Notes: generated by a model not told the origin, from the letters alone. Shown: positions 1 to 6,148, counted from the first letter of the stretch. The stretch is 8,197 nt of DNA from CAYLZN01 sp964387935 (GCA_964387935.1 CAYLZN010000266.1:1-8197), one strand, 5' to 3'. A program made the numbers and translations.

Positions 1-885
1 GCCGTCCGCGCCGACAAGCGGTTCCCGCTTCCGTCGCCGGAGATCGAACGGCGTGTGGGCGCGCGCGTGCAGGAGGCCACCGGCTGGCGCGTGGACCTCG
101 AGCACCCGGCGAGGGTCGTCGAGATCGACCTCGTTCCCGGGGCCGCGTATGTTGCGGTCGAACGCACGCGCGGGCTCGGCGGCCTGCCGGTGGGGGTCAG
201 CGGGCGCGTGGCCTGCCTGCTGTCGGGAGGAATCGATTCGCCGGTTGCCGCGTTCCGGCTCATGCGACGCGGCTGTCGCGTGGTCTTCGTGCACTTCCAC
301 AGCTATCCGATCACGTCGCCGGCCTCGCAGGACAAGGCCAGGGCCCTCGTGGCGCGGCTCACGACCTACCAGTTGCGGTCACGACTGGTCCTGGTGCCGT
401 TCGGCGATACGCAGCGGCGAGTGGTCATCGCCTGCCCTCCGTCCCTCCGCGTGGTCGTCTACCGGCGGTTCATGCTGAGGATGGCCGAGCGGCTCGCCCA
501 CAGGTTCGCCGCACGCGCGCTCGTGACGGGCGAGGTCATCGGGCAGGTGGCCTCGCAGACCCTGGAGAACGTGGCGGTGATCGACCAGGCCGCGGCCATG
601 CCCGTCCTTCGTCCGCTCGTGGGCCTCGACAAGACAGATATCACGGAGGAGGCGCGCGCCCTCGGCACGCTGCCCGTGTCGATCCTCCCGGATGAGGATT
701 GCTGCCAGGTGTTCACACCGAGGCACCCGGCCATCAATGCCGCGTTCGCCGACGTCGCCCGGGTCGAGGATGGGCTGCCGGTGGAGGAACTGGTGCGTGC
801 CGCCGTGGCACGCGCCGAGTCGGAGACCTACGTGTTCACACCCAGGGGCGGCCCCGGCGCGGTCCTGGCGTCGGACGGCGGGTAG
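1..885 (+). CDS. thiI: tRNA 4-thiouridine synthase ThiI, 5'-truncated by window edge
   Basis: ThiI adenylates U8 of tRNA and transfers persulfide sulfur to make 4-thiouridine in the cytoplasm; in many bacteria it also supplies sulfur for the thiamin thiazole. The frame is open from base 1, so the start lies upstream; 294 codons are visible. The visible N-terminus is the end of the THUMP region (VRADKRFPLPSPEI, then GLGGLPVG). It is followed by the PP-loop ATP-binding motif LLSGGIDSPVAAF at 217-255. Near the C-terminus, DEDCCQVFTPRHP (the Cys pair is encoded at 700-705) matches the conserved cysteine motif of ThiI. The protein ends about 60 residues after that motif, so it lacks the C-terminal rhodanese domain of the E. 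coli enzyme and resembles the shorter Bacillus-type ThiI; the persulfide donor must then be another protein (inference). Its last 58 bp overlap the convergent NUDIX gene. Confidence 0.93.
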   Translation, partial: AVRADKRFPLPSPEIERRVGARVQEATGWRVDLEHPARVVEIDLVPGAAYVAVERTRGLGGLPVGVSGRVACLLSGGIDSPVAAFRLMRRGCRVVFVHFHSYPITSPASQDKARALVARLTTYQLRSRLVLVPFGDTQRRVVIACPPSLRVVVYRRFMLRMAERLAHRFAARALVTGEVIGQVASQTLENVAVIDQAAAMPVLRPLVGLDKTDITEEARALGTLPVSILPDEDCCQVFTPRHPAINAAFADVARVEDGLPVEELVRAAVARAESETYVFTPRGGPGAVLASDGG

Positions 886-1397
886 AGCCGGCCGCGCAGG
901 TAGTCGCGGAGCGCGGCGTCCGTGCTGGGAAAGGCGAGCCTGTCCCACGGGATCTCGGTGGCGGAGAACCATCGCGCGTCGAGACTCTCGTCATCACACT
1001 GCAACTGCCCGCCCAGGCACCAGGCCGCGTAGACGATGATGATCGGGGTGCGGCCGGCGTAGGAGTAGAGGTCGATCAGCCCCACGAGGCGCACGTCGAG
1101 GCCGCACTCTTCGCGCGCTTCACGGAGCGCGGCACCTTCGAGCGTTTCTCCGCGATCCACGTAGCCGCCCGGGAAGACCCATCGGCCCAGTCCGGGTTCG
1201 ATGGCCCGCTGCACGAGCACGATGCGCGCGGAATCGTCGCGGATGATGGTGCCCACGGCCACTTTGGGATCGAGGTAGTGGACGTGCTGGCATCCCGAGC
1301 ACACGAGGCGGCGAGGATCCCCGGGCTTGAGCTGGCGCGAGCGAAGGGGGCTCCCGCAGCGTGGGCAGAAGCGGAAGTCTCGCTCGTGAGAGGACAT
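828..1397 (-). CDS. NUDIX hydrolase with N-terminal zinc ribbon
   Basis: The product has 189 residues and is predicted to cleave a nucleoside diphosphate linked to another moiety (NUDIX family), probably in the cytoplasm. Residues 11-36 form a zinc ribbon, CPRCG followed by CSGC (Cys11, 14, 33, 36), as in NudC-like and related NUDIX proteins. A perfect NUDIX box (G-x5-E-x7-REAxEExGL) lies at 78-100, with the metal-binding glutamates in REAREE. The open frame extends upstream to 1787, but I place the start at ATG 1395-1397 because the zinc ribbon begins 10 residues later and the upstream extension lies antisense to def. I see no good Shine-Dalgarno sequence. The substrate cannot be read from sequence; ADP-ribose, NADH or a damaged nucleotide are all possible. 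It is divergent from def and convergent with thiI, with a 58-bp 3' overlap. Confidence 0.9.
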   Translation of the reverse strand: MSSHERDFRFCPRCGSPLRSRQLKPGDPRRLVCSGCQHVHYLDPKVAVGTIIRDDSARIVLVQRAIEPGLGRWVFPGGYVDRGETLEGAALREAREECGLDVRLVGLIDLYSYAGRTPIIIVYAAWCLGGQLQCDDESLDARWFSATEIPWDRLAFPSTDAALRDYLRGRLYPPSDARTAPGPPLGVNT

Positions 1398-1438
1398 CGG
1401 CGTTTTTGGCCAGACCACCGGTGGCGACGGAAGACCTG

Positions 1439-1446
1439 AGTATAAT
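1439..1446. promoter_or_regulatory. Overlapping divergent -10 boxes between NUDIX and def
   Basis: On the plus strand a consensus TATAAT lies at 1441-1446, ending 8 nt before the def ATG, so transcription would start at or within a base or two of the start codon (leaderless). Read on the minus strand, the same bases give TATACT (1444 to 1439), a 5 of 6 match that could serve the NUDIX gene with a leader of roughly 35 nt. No strong -35 is visible for either direction at 16-18 bp. The 57-bp spacer 1398-1454 holds nothing else I can name. Confidence 0.6.
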
Positions 1447-1454
1447 CGACGGTC

Positions 1455-1982
1455 ATGGCCATCCTGAAGGTGGCGCGCATGGGCCACCCGGTGCTGAGAC
1501 AGCGCGCGCGCCCACTGACGACCACGGAAGTCCGCGAAGCCGGCGTGCAGCGGTTCATCGACGACATGATGGAGACGATGCACGAGTACTCGGGGATCGG
1601 GCTCGCGGCGCCGCAGGTGCACGAAAGCCTGCGCGTCTTCGTGGCCGGGCTCGAAGACGAGGCCGGGCAGCTCCGCGTCGTGCCGTTCATCAATCCGGAG
1701 ATCACGCCCGGCGGCGACCGCATCGACGAGGACTGGGAGGGGTGCCTGTCGATCCCCGACATCCGCGGGCGCGTGCCGCGTCACCACGAAATCGTCGTCC
1801 GGTCACTCGATCGTCGCGGCAAGCCCCAGGAGATGGTGCTCGAGGGCTTCGCGGCACGGGTCGTCCAGCACGAAACCGACCACCTGGACGGCATCCTGTT
1901 CCTCGACCGGATGCGGTCCCTGGACACCCTGACGTTCATGGAAGAGTTCGGCCGCTACTGGTCGCGCGATTCCGACGACTGA
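1455..1982 (+). CDS. def: Peptide deformylase
   Basis: This enzyme removes the N-formyl group from nascent proteins at the ribosome exit. The 175-residue product has all three family motifs: GIGLAAPQ at 47-54 (GxGLAAxQ), EGCLS at 95-99 with metal ligand Cys97, and HETDH at 139-143 with metal ligands His139 and His143 and catalytic Glu140. Length and motif spacing are normal for a bacterial deformylase with a short C-terminus. The ATG at 1455 is chosen because the protein begins MAILKVARMGHPVLR, the usual family N-terminus, and a TATAAT box ends 8 nt upstream; no Shine-Dalgarno sequence is seen, so the transcript may be leaderless. The usual partner fmt (formyltransferase) is not next to it in this window. 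The stop is 3 nt before thyX, so the two are probably co-transcribed and translationally coupled. Confidence 0.97.
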   Translation: MAILKVARMGHPVLRQRARPLTTTEVREAGVQRFIDDMMETMHEYSGIGLAAPQVHESLRVFVAGLEDEAGQLRVVPFINPEITPGGDRIDEDWEGCLSIPDIRGRVPRHHEIVVRSLDRRGKPQEMVLEGFAARVVQHETDHLDGILFLDRMRSLDTLTFMEEFGRYWSRDSDD

Positions 1983-1985
1983 GGC

Positions 1986-3533
1986 ATGCAGGTGTCCGCG
2001 CTCTCGACGGGCCCGGCCGCCGTGACGCTGCGCAACGCGCCGTTGCAGCCGTTCGCTGGCGCGATCGCCGCCGCGCGCACGTGCTACGCGCCGCGCGTCA
2101 TCGGCACGCACGAGGTGAATGAACGGCAGCGGGACAGCATCGGCAAGCTGACGTACGACGGCGGGCATCACACCGTCTATCAGCACGCGCATTTCGAGTT
2201 CGGACTCGAGAACATCTCGCGGCAGCTCGTCTGGTCGTTCCTCCACAGCTACCCGTTCTACAACTCGGAGCAGCAGAGTCAGCGCTACGTGAAGCTGAAC
2301 GAGCCGAGAGCCTTCGTTCCGCCGCTGGCCGGCGAGGCGCTGGCCGTGTACGAGGAGGCGATCGTCGAGGCCTGGGCCTCGTATGGCCGCCTGGCGGTGC
2401 TGCTCAAGGACGACACGTTTCGCATCCTCAAGGATCTGCGCTACGTCACGCCGAGGGTGAGCGCCGAGCGCCTGAAGACCATCGAACGGGAGGCGGAGAA
2501 GAAGGCCATCGAAACGGCGCGCTACGTGATCCCGCTCGCGGCCTTCACCGCGATGGTCCACACGGTCTCGGGGATCACCCTGTATCGGCTGTGGCGCATG
2601 GCCGAGTCGGGGGATGCGCCGTGGGAAGCCCGCCGGACCGTCCGAGCGATGGTGGATGCCGTCCGGGGGCACGACCCCGACTTCTTCGACAAGGTCGGCG
2701 AGGGACCGCTGCCGGCCGGTGAACTGCCCGAGGCCTCGATCCCGCGCACGCGCGCCGACGGCGACGCATTCGCCCGCGAGTTCGACGACAGGCTCGACGG
2801 GCGCGTCGCCCGCCTGATCGATGCGTCTCCCGGGGCGGAGGAGGTCGTGGCCGACGCCGTGCGCGCCGCCTTCGGGGTGTGCCGCGACGAGCTGCCGACC
2901 GACGAGGCCCTCGAACGGCTGCTGAACCCGGCGCTCAATCGCTATCGCCTCGAGTCGTTGAACCTGTCGTATCACTCGCCCCTGATGCGAGCGCTGAGCC
3001 ACGCGACCTATACGTTCGCGAAGCGCCTCAGTCACACGGCGGACTCGCAGGACCAGCGGCACCGCATGGTGCCGGCGTCGCGGCCGATGCTGACGCTGGC
3101 CGACACCCGGAAGCCGGACTACGTGACGCCGCGGCTGATTGCGGCCAACGCCGAGGCGCGAGTGGAGTACGACGCCGCGATGCGACGAGCCTGGGCGGCG
3201 AAGAACCGGTTGCGCGCGCTCGGGGTGCCCACGGAGTTCGCGATCTACGTGCTGCCGAACGCGAAGGTGGTGCGGTTTGTCGAATCGGGGCCTCTCATCG
3301 CGCTCGTGCACAAATGGACGATGCGCACCTGCTTCAACGCGCAGGAGGAGATCTACCAGGCGTCGCTCGAAGAGATCGCGGAGGTGCAGGCGCGGCACCC
3401 GCGGCTGGCCCGGCACCTGGGCCCGCCGTGTGTCGTCCGCAACGGGCTGGTGTCGCCGCGCTGCACGGAGGGCACGCACTTCTGCGGGGTACCTGTGTGG
3501 CGAGACTGGCCACAGGTGGAGCGGCGTTTGTGA
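1986..3533 (+). CDS. thyX: Tandem ThyX-like (FAD-dependent thymidylate synthase family) protein
   Basis: The 515-residue product is about twice the length of a classical ThyX, which makes dTMP from dUMP using methylene-tetrahydrofolate, FAD and NADPH. Two ThyX-like halves are visible. The N half (about 1-225) has HHTVYQHAHFEF at 61-72, S98-Q-R-Y101 of the signature, ARYVIP at 178-183 and RLWRM at 201-205. The classical RHR-x7-S signature reads SYP-x7-S (88-98), so RHR is lost. The C half (about 320-515) has SHTADSQDQRHR at 349-360, FAIYVLP at 418-424 (the usual Arg is Ile420) and MRTCFNAQEEI at 446-456, matching the ThyX nucleotide-binding end. A C-terminal Cys482/Cys493/His498/Cys500 cluster could bind metal. 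The gene starts 3 nt after def and is followed by a terminator. Family membership is secure; whether it is an active thymidylate synthase is uncertain. Confidence 0.85.
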   Translation: MQVSALSTGPAAVTLRNAPLQPFAGAIAAARTCYAPRVIGTHEVNERQRDSIGKLTYDGGHHTVYQHAHFEFGLENISRQLVWSFLHSYPFYNSEQQSQRYVKLNEPRAFVPPLAGEALAVYEEAIVEAWASYGRLAVLLKDDTFRILKDLRYVTPRVSAERLKTIEREAEKKAIETARYVIPLAAFTAMVHTVSGITLYRLWRMAESGDAPWEARRTVRAMVDAVRGHDPDFFDKVGEGPLPAGELPEASIPRTRADGDAFAREFDDRLDGRVARLIDASPGAEEVVADAVRAAFGVCRDELPTDEALERLLNPALNRYRLESLNLSYHSPLMRALSHATYTFAKRLSHTADSQDQRHRMVPASRPMLTLADTRKPDYVTPRLIAANAEARVEYDAAMRRAWAAKNRLRALGVPTEFAIYVLPNAKVVRFVESGPLIALVHKWTMRTCFNAQEEIYQASLEEIAEVQARHPRLARHLGPPCVVRNGLVSPRCTEGTHFCGVPVWRDWPQVERRL

Positions 3534-3562
3534 GGGCCCCGGCCTGTTTGCGCGGTAAAGCA

Positions 3563-3589
3563 GGATTTCGGGTCTGGAAGTCCTTTTTT
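3563..3589 (+). terminator. Rho-independent terminator of def-thyX
   Basis: GGATTTC (3563-3569) pairs with GAAGTCC (3577-3583) as a 7-bp stem with one G-U wobble and a 7-nt loop, followed directly by six Ts (3584-3589). It lies 30 nt after the thyX stop codon, which is the expected place for the end of the def-thyX transcript. Confidence 0.8.
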
Positions 3590-3600
3590 GGCCGGCGCTG

Positions 3601-3614
3601 ACCGAACGTTCAGT
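3601..3614. promoter_or_regulatory. TetR-operator-like palindrome
   Basis: ACCGAACGTTCAGT is a 14-bp inverted repeat with a perfect GAACGTTC core and one mismatched pair (C3603/A3612). It ends 6 bp upstream of the -35 box at 3621. Sites of this look are typical of TetR-family repressors, but no TetR gene is present in the window, so the binding protein is unknown. Confidence 0.4.
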
Positions 3615-3620
3615 TTGTGC

Positions 3621-3649
3621 TTGACACCTTGTGAAGAGTTTCACATAAT
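3621..3649 (+). promoter_or_regulatory. Strong sigma70-type promoter
   Basis: A perfect -35 TTGACA (3621-3626) is separated by exactly 17 bp from CATAAT (3644-3649), a 5 of 6 match to the -10 consensus. The local AT content is much higher than its surroundings. Transcription would start near 3656. The nearest plus-strand gene begins at 3926, giving a leader of about 270 nt if it is the target; otherwise it may drive a small RNA or be an orphan. Confidence 0.75.
3629..3646. promoter_or_regulatory. Rex- or CRP-type operator between -35 and -10
   Basis: TTGTGAA-GAGT-TTCACAT matches 13 of 14 fixed positions of the Rex operator form TTGTGAA-N4-TTCACAA, and also gives a perfect CRP-type TGTGA-N6-TCACA at 3630-3645. 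It fills the promoter spacer and overlaps the first two bases of the -10 box, a position that implies repression. Rex senses NADH/NAD+ and CRP-family proteins sense cAMP or redox; sequence alone cannot choose between them, and neither regulator is encoded here. Confidence 0.55.
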
Positions 3650-3834
3650 ACGTCGCATATAGGGATTCCGGACGCACCAGCAATCAATCCCATCAAGCCG
3701 AGTCCACGGTGACCTCCCGCGGGTTCGGCCCGACAGGCCCCGATTCAAGTCCCCGCCTGACGGTCATTCATAACCGCAATTCATACCCACAGATTCTCGC
3801 CGGAATCCCCTATTCTCCGCCGGCGTCCGGCTCG

Positions 3835-3911
3835 GGCCTTGGGCCCTGCGCCCTGAGCCTTGGGCCCTGAGCCTTGGGCCTTGTGCCTTGTGCCCGGTGC
3901 CTGATGCCCGG
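3835..3911. repeat. Heptamer tandem repeat, 11 units
   Basis: Eleven contiguous 7-bp units of the form nGCCYTG (GGCCTTG, GGCCCTG, CGCCCTG, AGCCTTG and so on) run without interruption; the last three have drifted (TGCCCGG, TGCCTGA, TGCCCGG). The array ends 2 bp before the -10 box of the following gene and covers the place where its -35 should be. Such arrays change length by slippage. Confidence 0.85.
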
Positions 3912-3913
3912 TC

Positions 3914-3919
3914 TACAAT
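3914..3919 (+). promoter_or_regulatory. -10 box for the metallo-beta-lactamase-fold gene
   Basis: TACAAT (5 of 6 to TATAAT) lies 6 nt upstream of the GTG start at 3926, so the predicted transcript would be leaderless or nearly so. There is no Shine-Dalgarno sequence in front of the GTG. The -35 position falls inside the heptamer repeat and shows only a weak TTGTGC (3888-3893) at 20 bp. Confidence 0.5.
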
Positions 3920-3925
3920 CATCCA

Positions 3926-4759
3926 GTGCGTGTATCCCTGGTGTTTGCCCACGATCCCGGGCCGTGGACCGGACGCGGGTCGAACACCTGGCTGATCGAC
4001 GGCCGTGAGCCGACCCTGATCGACACGGGCTCGGGGCGCCCTGAGCACCTTGCCGAACTGGCCGGGAGGCTCGAGCCTGCCTCGGACCATGGCCCCCACC
4101 TGGCCCGGGTGCTCGTCACGCATGCCCATACGGACCATGCCGGCGGCGCGTCGGCCCTCGCCGCGCGCTGGCCCGGCTGCCGGTTTGCGAAGTTCCCCTG
4201 GCCCGAGCGCGACCCGCGCTATCCGGTCGTGTGGAAGGCCCTCGCCGCCGACGAGACCGTGACTGCCGGCGATTCCGTGCTCCAGGTCGTGCACACCCCG
4301 GGGCATTCGCCAGACCACGTCTGCTTCTTCGAACCCAGGAGCGGGACCCTCTTCGGGGGTGATCTCGTGATGAACGGCGGAACCGTGGTCATCCCGGCGT
4401 CGCACGGGGGCAGCCTCTCGCAGTATCTGCGCTCGCTGCAGCGAGTGCTGGAACTGAACCCCCGGCGCATTCTGCCGGGCCACGGGCCGGCCATCGAACA
4501 GCCGGCGTCGCTGCTGCGGGCCTACCTCGCGCACCGTCTTGCGAGGGAGCGCCAGATCGTCGACGCGTTGCGCTCGCGAGCGATGACCGTGCCGGAACTC
4601 GTCGCCGTCGTGTATGCCGGTCTCCAGCCGGACCTCACCGGTGCCGCGGCCGAAAGCGTGCTGGCGCACCTCGCGAAGCTTGGCGAAGAGGGCCGGGCCC
4701 GGCCGGAGTGCGCGCCCGACGGGCAGGAGGCGCTGGCCGTGCGATGGACCGCGTCGTGA
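3926..4759 (+). CDS. Metallo-beta-lactamase-fold hydrolase, LACTB2-like
   Basis: The 277-residue cytoplasmic protein (no signal peptide) belongs to the MBL-fold superfamily. The metal site is complete: THAHTDH at 65-71 (His66, His68, Asp70, His71), PGHSPDH with His127, GGD with bridging Asp146, and PGHGP with His186. Residues about 195-277 form a helical, winged-helix-like tail, as in the LACTB2 / glyoxalase-II-like branch, whose human member is a single-strand RNA endonuclease. Whether this one cuts RNA or hydrolyses a thioester or other ester cannot be told from sequence. The GTG start at 3926 is chosen because MRVSLVFAHDPGPW leads directly into the first beta strand and a TACAAT box lies 6 nt upstream. 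The NCS2 permease follows 17 nt after its stop, so the two probably form an operon, though no functional link between them is obvious. Confidence 0.9.
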   Translation: MRVSLVFAHDPGPWTGRGSNTWLIDGREPTLIDTGSGRPEHLAELAGRLEPASDHGPHLARVLVTHAHTDHAGGASALAARWPGCRFAKFPWPERDPRYPVVWKALAADETVTAGDSVLQVVHTPGHSPDHVCFFEPRSGTLFGGDLVMNGGTVVIPASHGGSLSQYLRSLQRVLELNPRRILPGHGPAIEQPASLLRAYLAHRLARERQIVDALRSRAMTVPELVAVVYAGLQPDLTGAAAESVLAHLAKLGEEGRARPECAPDGQEALAVRWTAS

Positions 4760-4763
4760 ATGT

Positions 4764-4769
4764 GGGGAG
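4764..4769 (+). promoter_or_regulatory. Ribosome binding site deciding the permease start
   Basis: GGGGAG lies 7 nt upstream of ATG 4777. In-frame starts at 4708 and 4744 lack a comparable site and would overlap the upstream hydrolase gene. This is the only clear Shine-Dalgarno sequence I see in the window. Confidence 0.6.
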
Positions 4770-4776
4770 CCGTGCG

Positions 4777-6105
4777 ATGGCAGGGCTCATGCGCCGCTTC
4801 GATCTGCCAGGTCACGGCACGACCGTTCGCACCGAGATCCTCGCGGGACTCACGACCTTCCTGGCGACGGCCTACATCATCTTCGTGCAGCCGACGGTGC
4901 TGTCAGCGGCAGGGATGGACTTCGGCGCGGTGATGACCGCCACCTGCCTGGCGAGCGCGATCGCGACCCTGCTCATGGCGTGGCTGGCGAACTACCCGAT
5001 CGCCGTCGCCCCGGCGATGGGACACAATTTCTTCTTCGCCTACACCCTGGTGCTCGGGATGGGCGTGCCGTGGCCGACGGCGCTCGGCGCGGTGGCCATT
5101 GCCGGCCTCCTGTTCGTGGCGACCGCCGGGATCGGTCTGCGCGAGCGACTGATCGCCGTGTTGCCGCGGTCGCTCCAGCACGCCATTGCCGCGGGGATCG
5201 GGCTGCTCGTGGCGATGATCGGGCTGCAATGGTCTGGCCTCATTGTCGGGGCGCCGGGCACGCTGGTGCGGCTCGGTGACCTGCACGCGCCGCCCGTGCT
5301 GCTGTCGCTCTTCGGGCTGGCGGTGACGGGTATCCTCGTGTCGCGACGCCTGCGGGGAGCGCTGCTGTGGGGCATGGGCCTCACGGCTGCGGTCGGAATC
5401 GCCGCCGGCCTGATCCGCTTTCACGGGGTCGTGAGCGCGCCCCCGTCGATCGCCCCGACGCTGTTCGCCCTCGACCTCCGGGCAGCCCTGGCGCCCGCGA
5501 TGCTGCCGGCAGTGATCGTGTTCTTCTTCCTGGCGCTCTTCGACTCCATCGGCACGCTCGTTGGCGTGGCGGGGCGCGCGGGCCTGCTCGAGGGTGGACG
5601 CCTGCCACGCGCCCGCCAGGCCCTGATGGCCGATGCGGTCGGTACGGTGGCTGGTGCCATGCTCGGGACGTCCACGGTCACCGCGTACATCGAGAGTGCC
5701 ACGGGCGTGGCTGAAGGGGGCCGGACCGGTCTCGCGAGCCTCGTGACGGCGGCGTGTTTTCTCCTGTCGCTGGCGTTTGCGCCGCTGGTGCGCACCATTG
5801 GGGGTGGGTACGAGGCGGGCGGCGGTGTGACGCTCTATCCCGTCGTGGCGCCGGCCCTGCTCGTGGTGGGCGTGCTGATGATGCAGGAAGTCCGCCAGGT
5901 GGACTGGGACGACCCCACCAACGCCATTCCGGCGTTCCTCACCCTCGTCGTCATGCCCCTGACGCTCAGCATCACGGAGGGCATCGCCTTCGGGTTCGTG
6001 GCCATCTCGGTGCTGAAGCTCGCCACGGGACGCGGGCGCGAGGTGCACTGGCTGATCTACGTGTTCGCCGCGCTGTTCGTCGGGCGCTACGCGTGGCTGT
6101 CGTAG
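4777..6105 (+). CDS. NCS2-family purine permease, AzgA-like
   Basis: The product is an inner-membrane nucleobase transporter of 442 residues, probably importing adenine, guanine or hypoxanthine with protons (known role of the AzgA branch; substrate inferred). AzgA hallmarks are present: EILAGLTTFLATAYIIFVQP at 20-39, NYPIAVAPAMGHNFFFAYT at 72-90, FDSIGTL at 255-261, GTSTVTAYIESATGVAEGG at 297-315 and RTGL at 316-319. Many hydrophobic segments span the protein, in line with the 14-helix two-repeat fold. The family's usual GMGLNAFF segment here reads AMGHNFFF (80-87), placing a His in the substrate-site loop, so specificity may differ. The start ATG 4777 is chosen for its Shine-Dalgarno sequence; 4744 and 4789 are alternatives. 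It lies 17 nt after the hydrolase gene and is followed by marR, which might regulate it. Purine salvage fits the nearby thymidylate gene only loosely. Confidence 0.9.
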   Translation: MAGLMRRFDLPGHGTTVRTEILAGLTTFLATAYIIFVQPTVLSAAGMDFGAVMTATCLASAIATLLMAWLANYPIAVAPAMGHNFFFAYTLVLGMGVPWPTALGAVAIAGLLFVATAGIGLRERLIAVLPRSLQHAIAAGIGLLVAMIGLQWSGLIVGAPGTLVRLGDLHAPPVLLSLFGLAVTGILVSRRLRGALLWGMGLTAAVGIAAGLIRFHGVVSAPPSIAPTLFALDLRAALAPAMLPAVIVFFFLALFDSIGTLVGVAGRAGLLEGGRLPRARQALMADAVGTVAGAMLGTSTVTAYIESATGVAEGGRTGLASLVTAACFLLSLAFAPLVRTIGGGYEAGGGVTLYPVVAPALLVVGVLMMQEVRQVDWDDPTNAIPAFLTLVVMPLTLSITEGIAFGFVAISVLKLATGRGREVHWLIYVFAALFVGRYAWLS

Positions 6106-6132
6106 CGCGGCCCAGTCCAGCCACGCGGGCTG
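6090..6132 (+). other. Overlapping alternative hairpins at the permease 3' end
   Basis: CGCGTGGCTG (6090-6099) is the exact complement of CAGCCACGCG (6118-6127), a 10-bp stem with an 18-nt loop that contains the permease stop codon. The right arm can instead fold locally as CAGCC-ACGCG-GGCTG (6118-6132). The two are mutually exclusive. There is no T tract, only AAAA afterwards, so this is not a standard intrinsic terminator; it may stabilise the mRNA end or attenuate readthrough into marR. Confidence 0.5.
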
Positions 6133-6136
6133 AAAA

Positions 6137-6148
6137 GTGTTGAAACAC
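6137..6148. promoter_or_regulatory. Palindrome over the marR promoter, candidate MarR operator
   Basis: GTGTT-GA-AACAC is a perfect 5-bp inverted repeat that covers the TTGAAA -35 box of the marR promoter. MarR proteins commonly repress their own genes by binding such sites, so autoregulation is a reasonable inference. The half-site is short. Confidence 0.45.

Larger units (their letters stand above)
3534..3925. other. Gene-poor intergenic region with regulatory sites and repeats
   Basis: This 392-bp stretch has no convincing gene. In order it holds the def-thyX terminator (3563-3589), a TetR-operator-like palindrome (3601-3614), a strong promoter with an internal palindrome (3621-3649), about 185 bp with no recognisable element (3650-3834), an 11-unit heptamer repeat (3835-3911) and a -10 box for the next gene (3914-3919). 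A GTG-started frame from 3711 could encode about 53 residues but has no ribosome binding site and runs into the repeat. The middle could be a long leader, a small RNA or the remains of a lost gene. Confidence 0.7.

Noticed and set aside
1803..3683. Long minus-strand open frame of 626 codons opposite thyX
   Set aside because: It is a GC-rich shadow frame: Arg/His/Gly-rich product, no domain, and it runs through the terminator and promoter region antisense to a recognised gene.
3735..3765. GATTCAAGTCC resembles a tRNA T-loop (B box)
   Set aside because: The flanking bases cannot form a T-stem (C-rich on both sides), and no anticodon or acceptor stem is found.
3711..3872. Small GTG-started open frame of about 53 codons downstream of the strong promoter
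   Set aside because: It has no ribosome binding site, unremarkable composition, and its 3' part is translated heptamer repeat.
4903..6048. Minus-strand 381-codon frame opposite the permease
   Set aside because: The product is extremely Arg/His/Gln-rich with no recognisable motif; the opposite strand encodes a clear membrane transporter.
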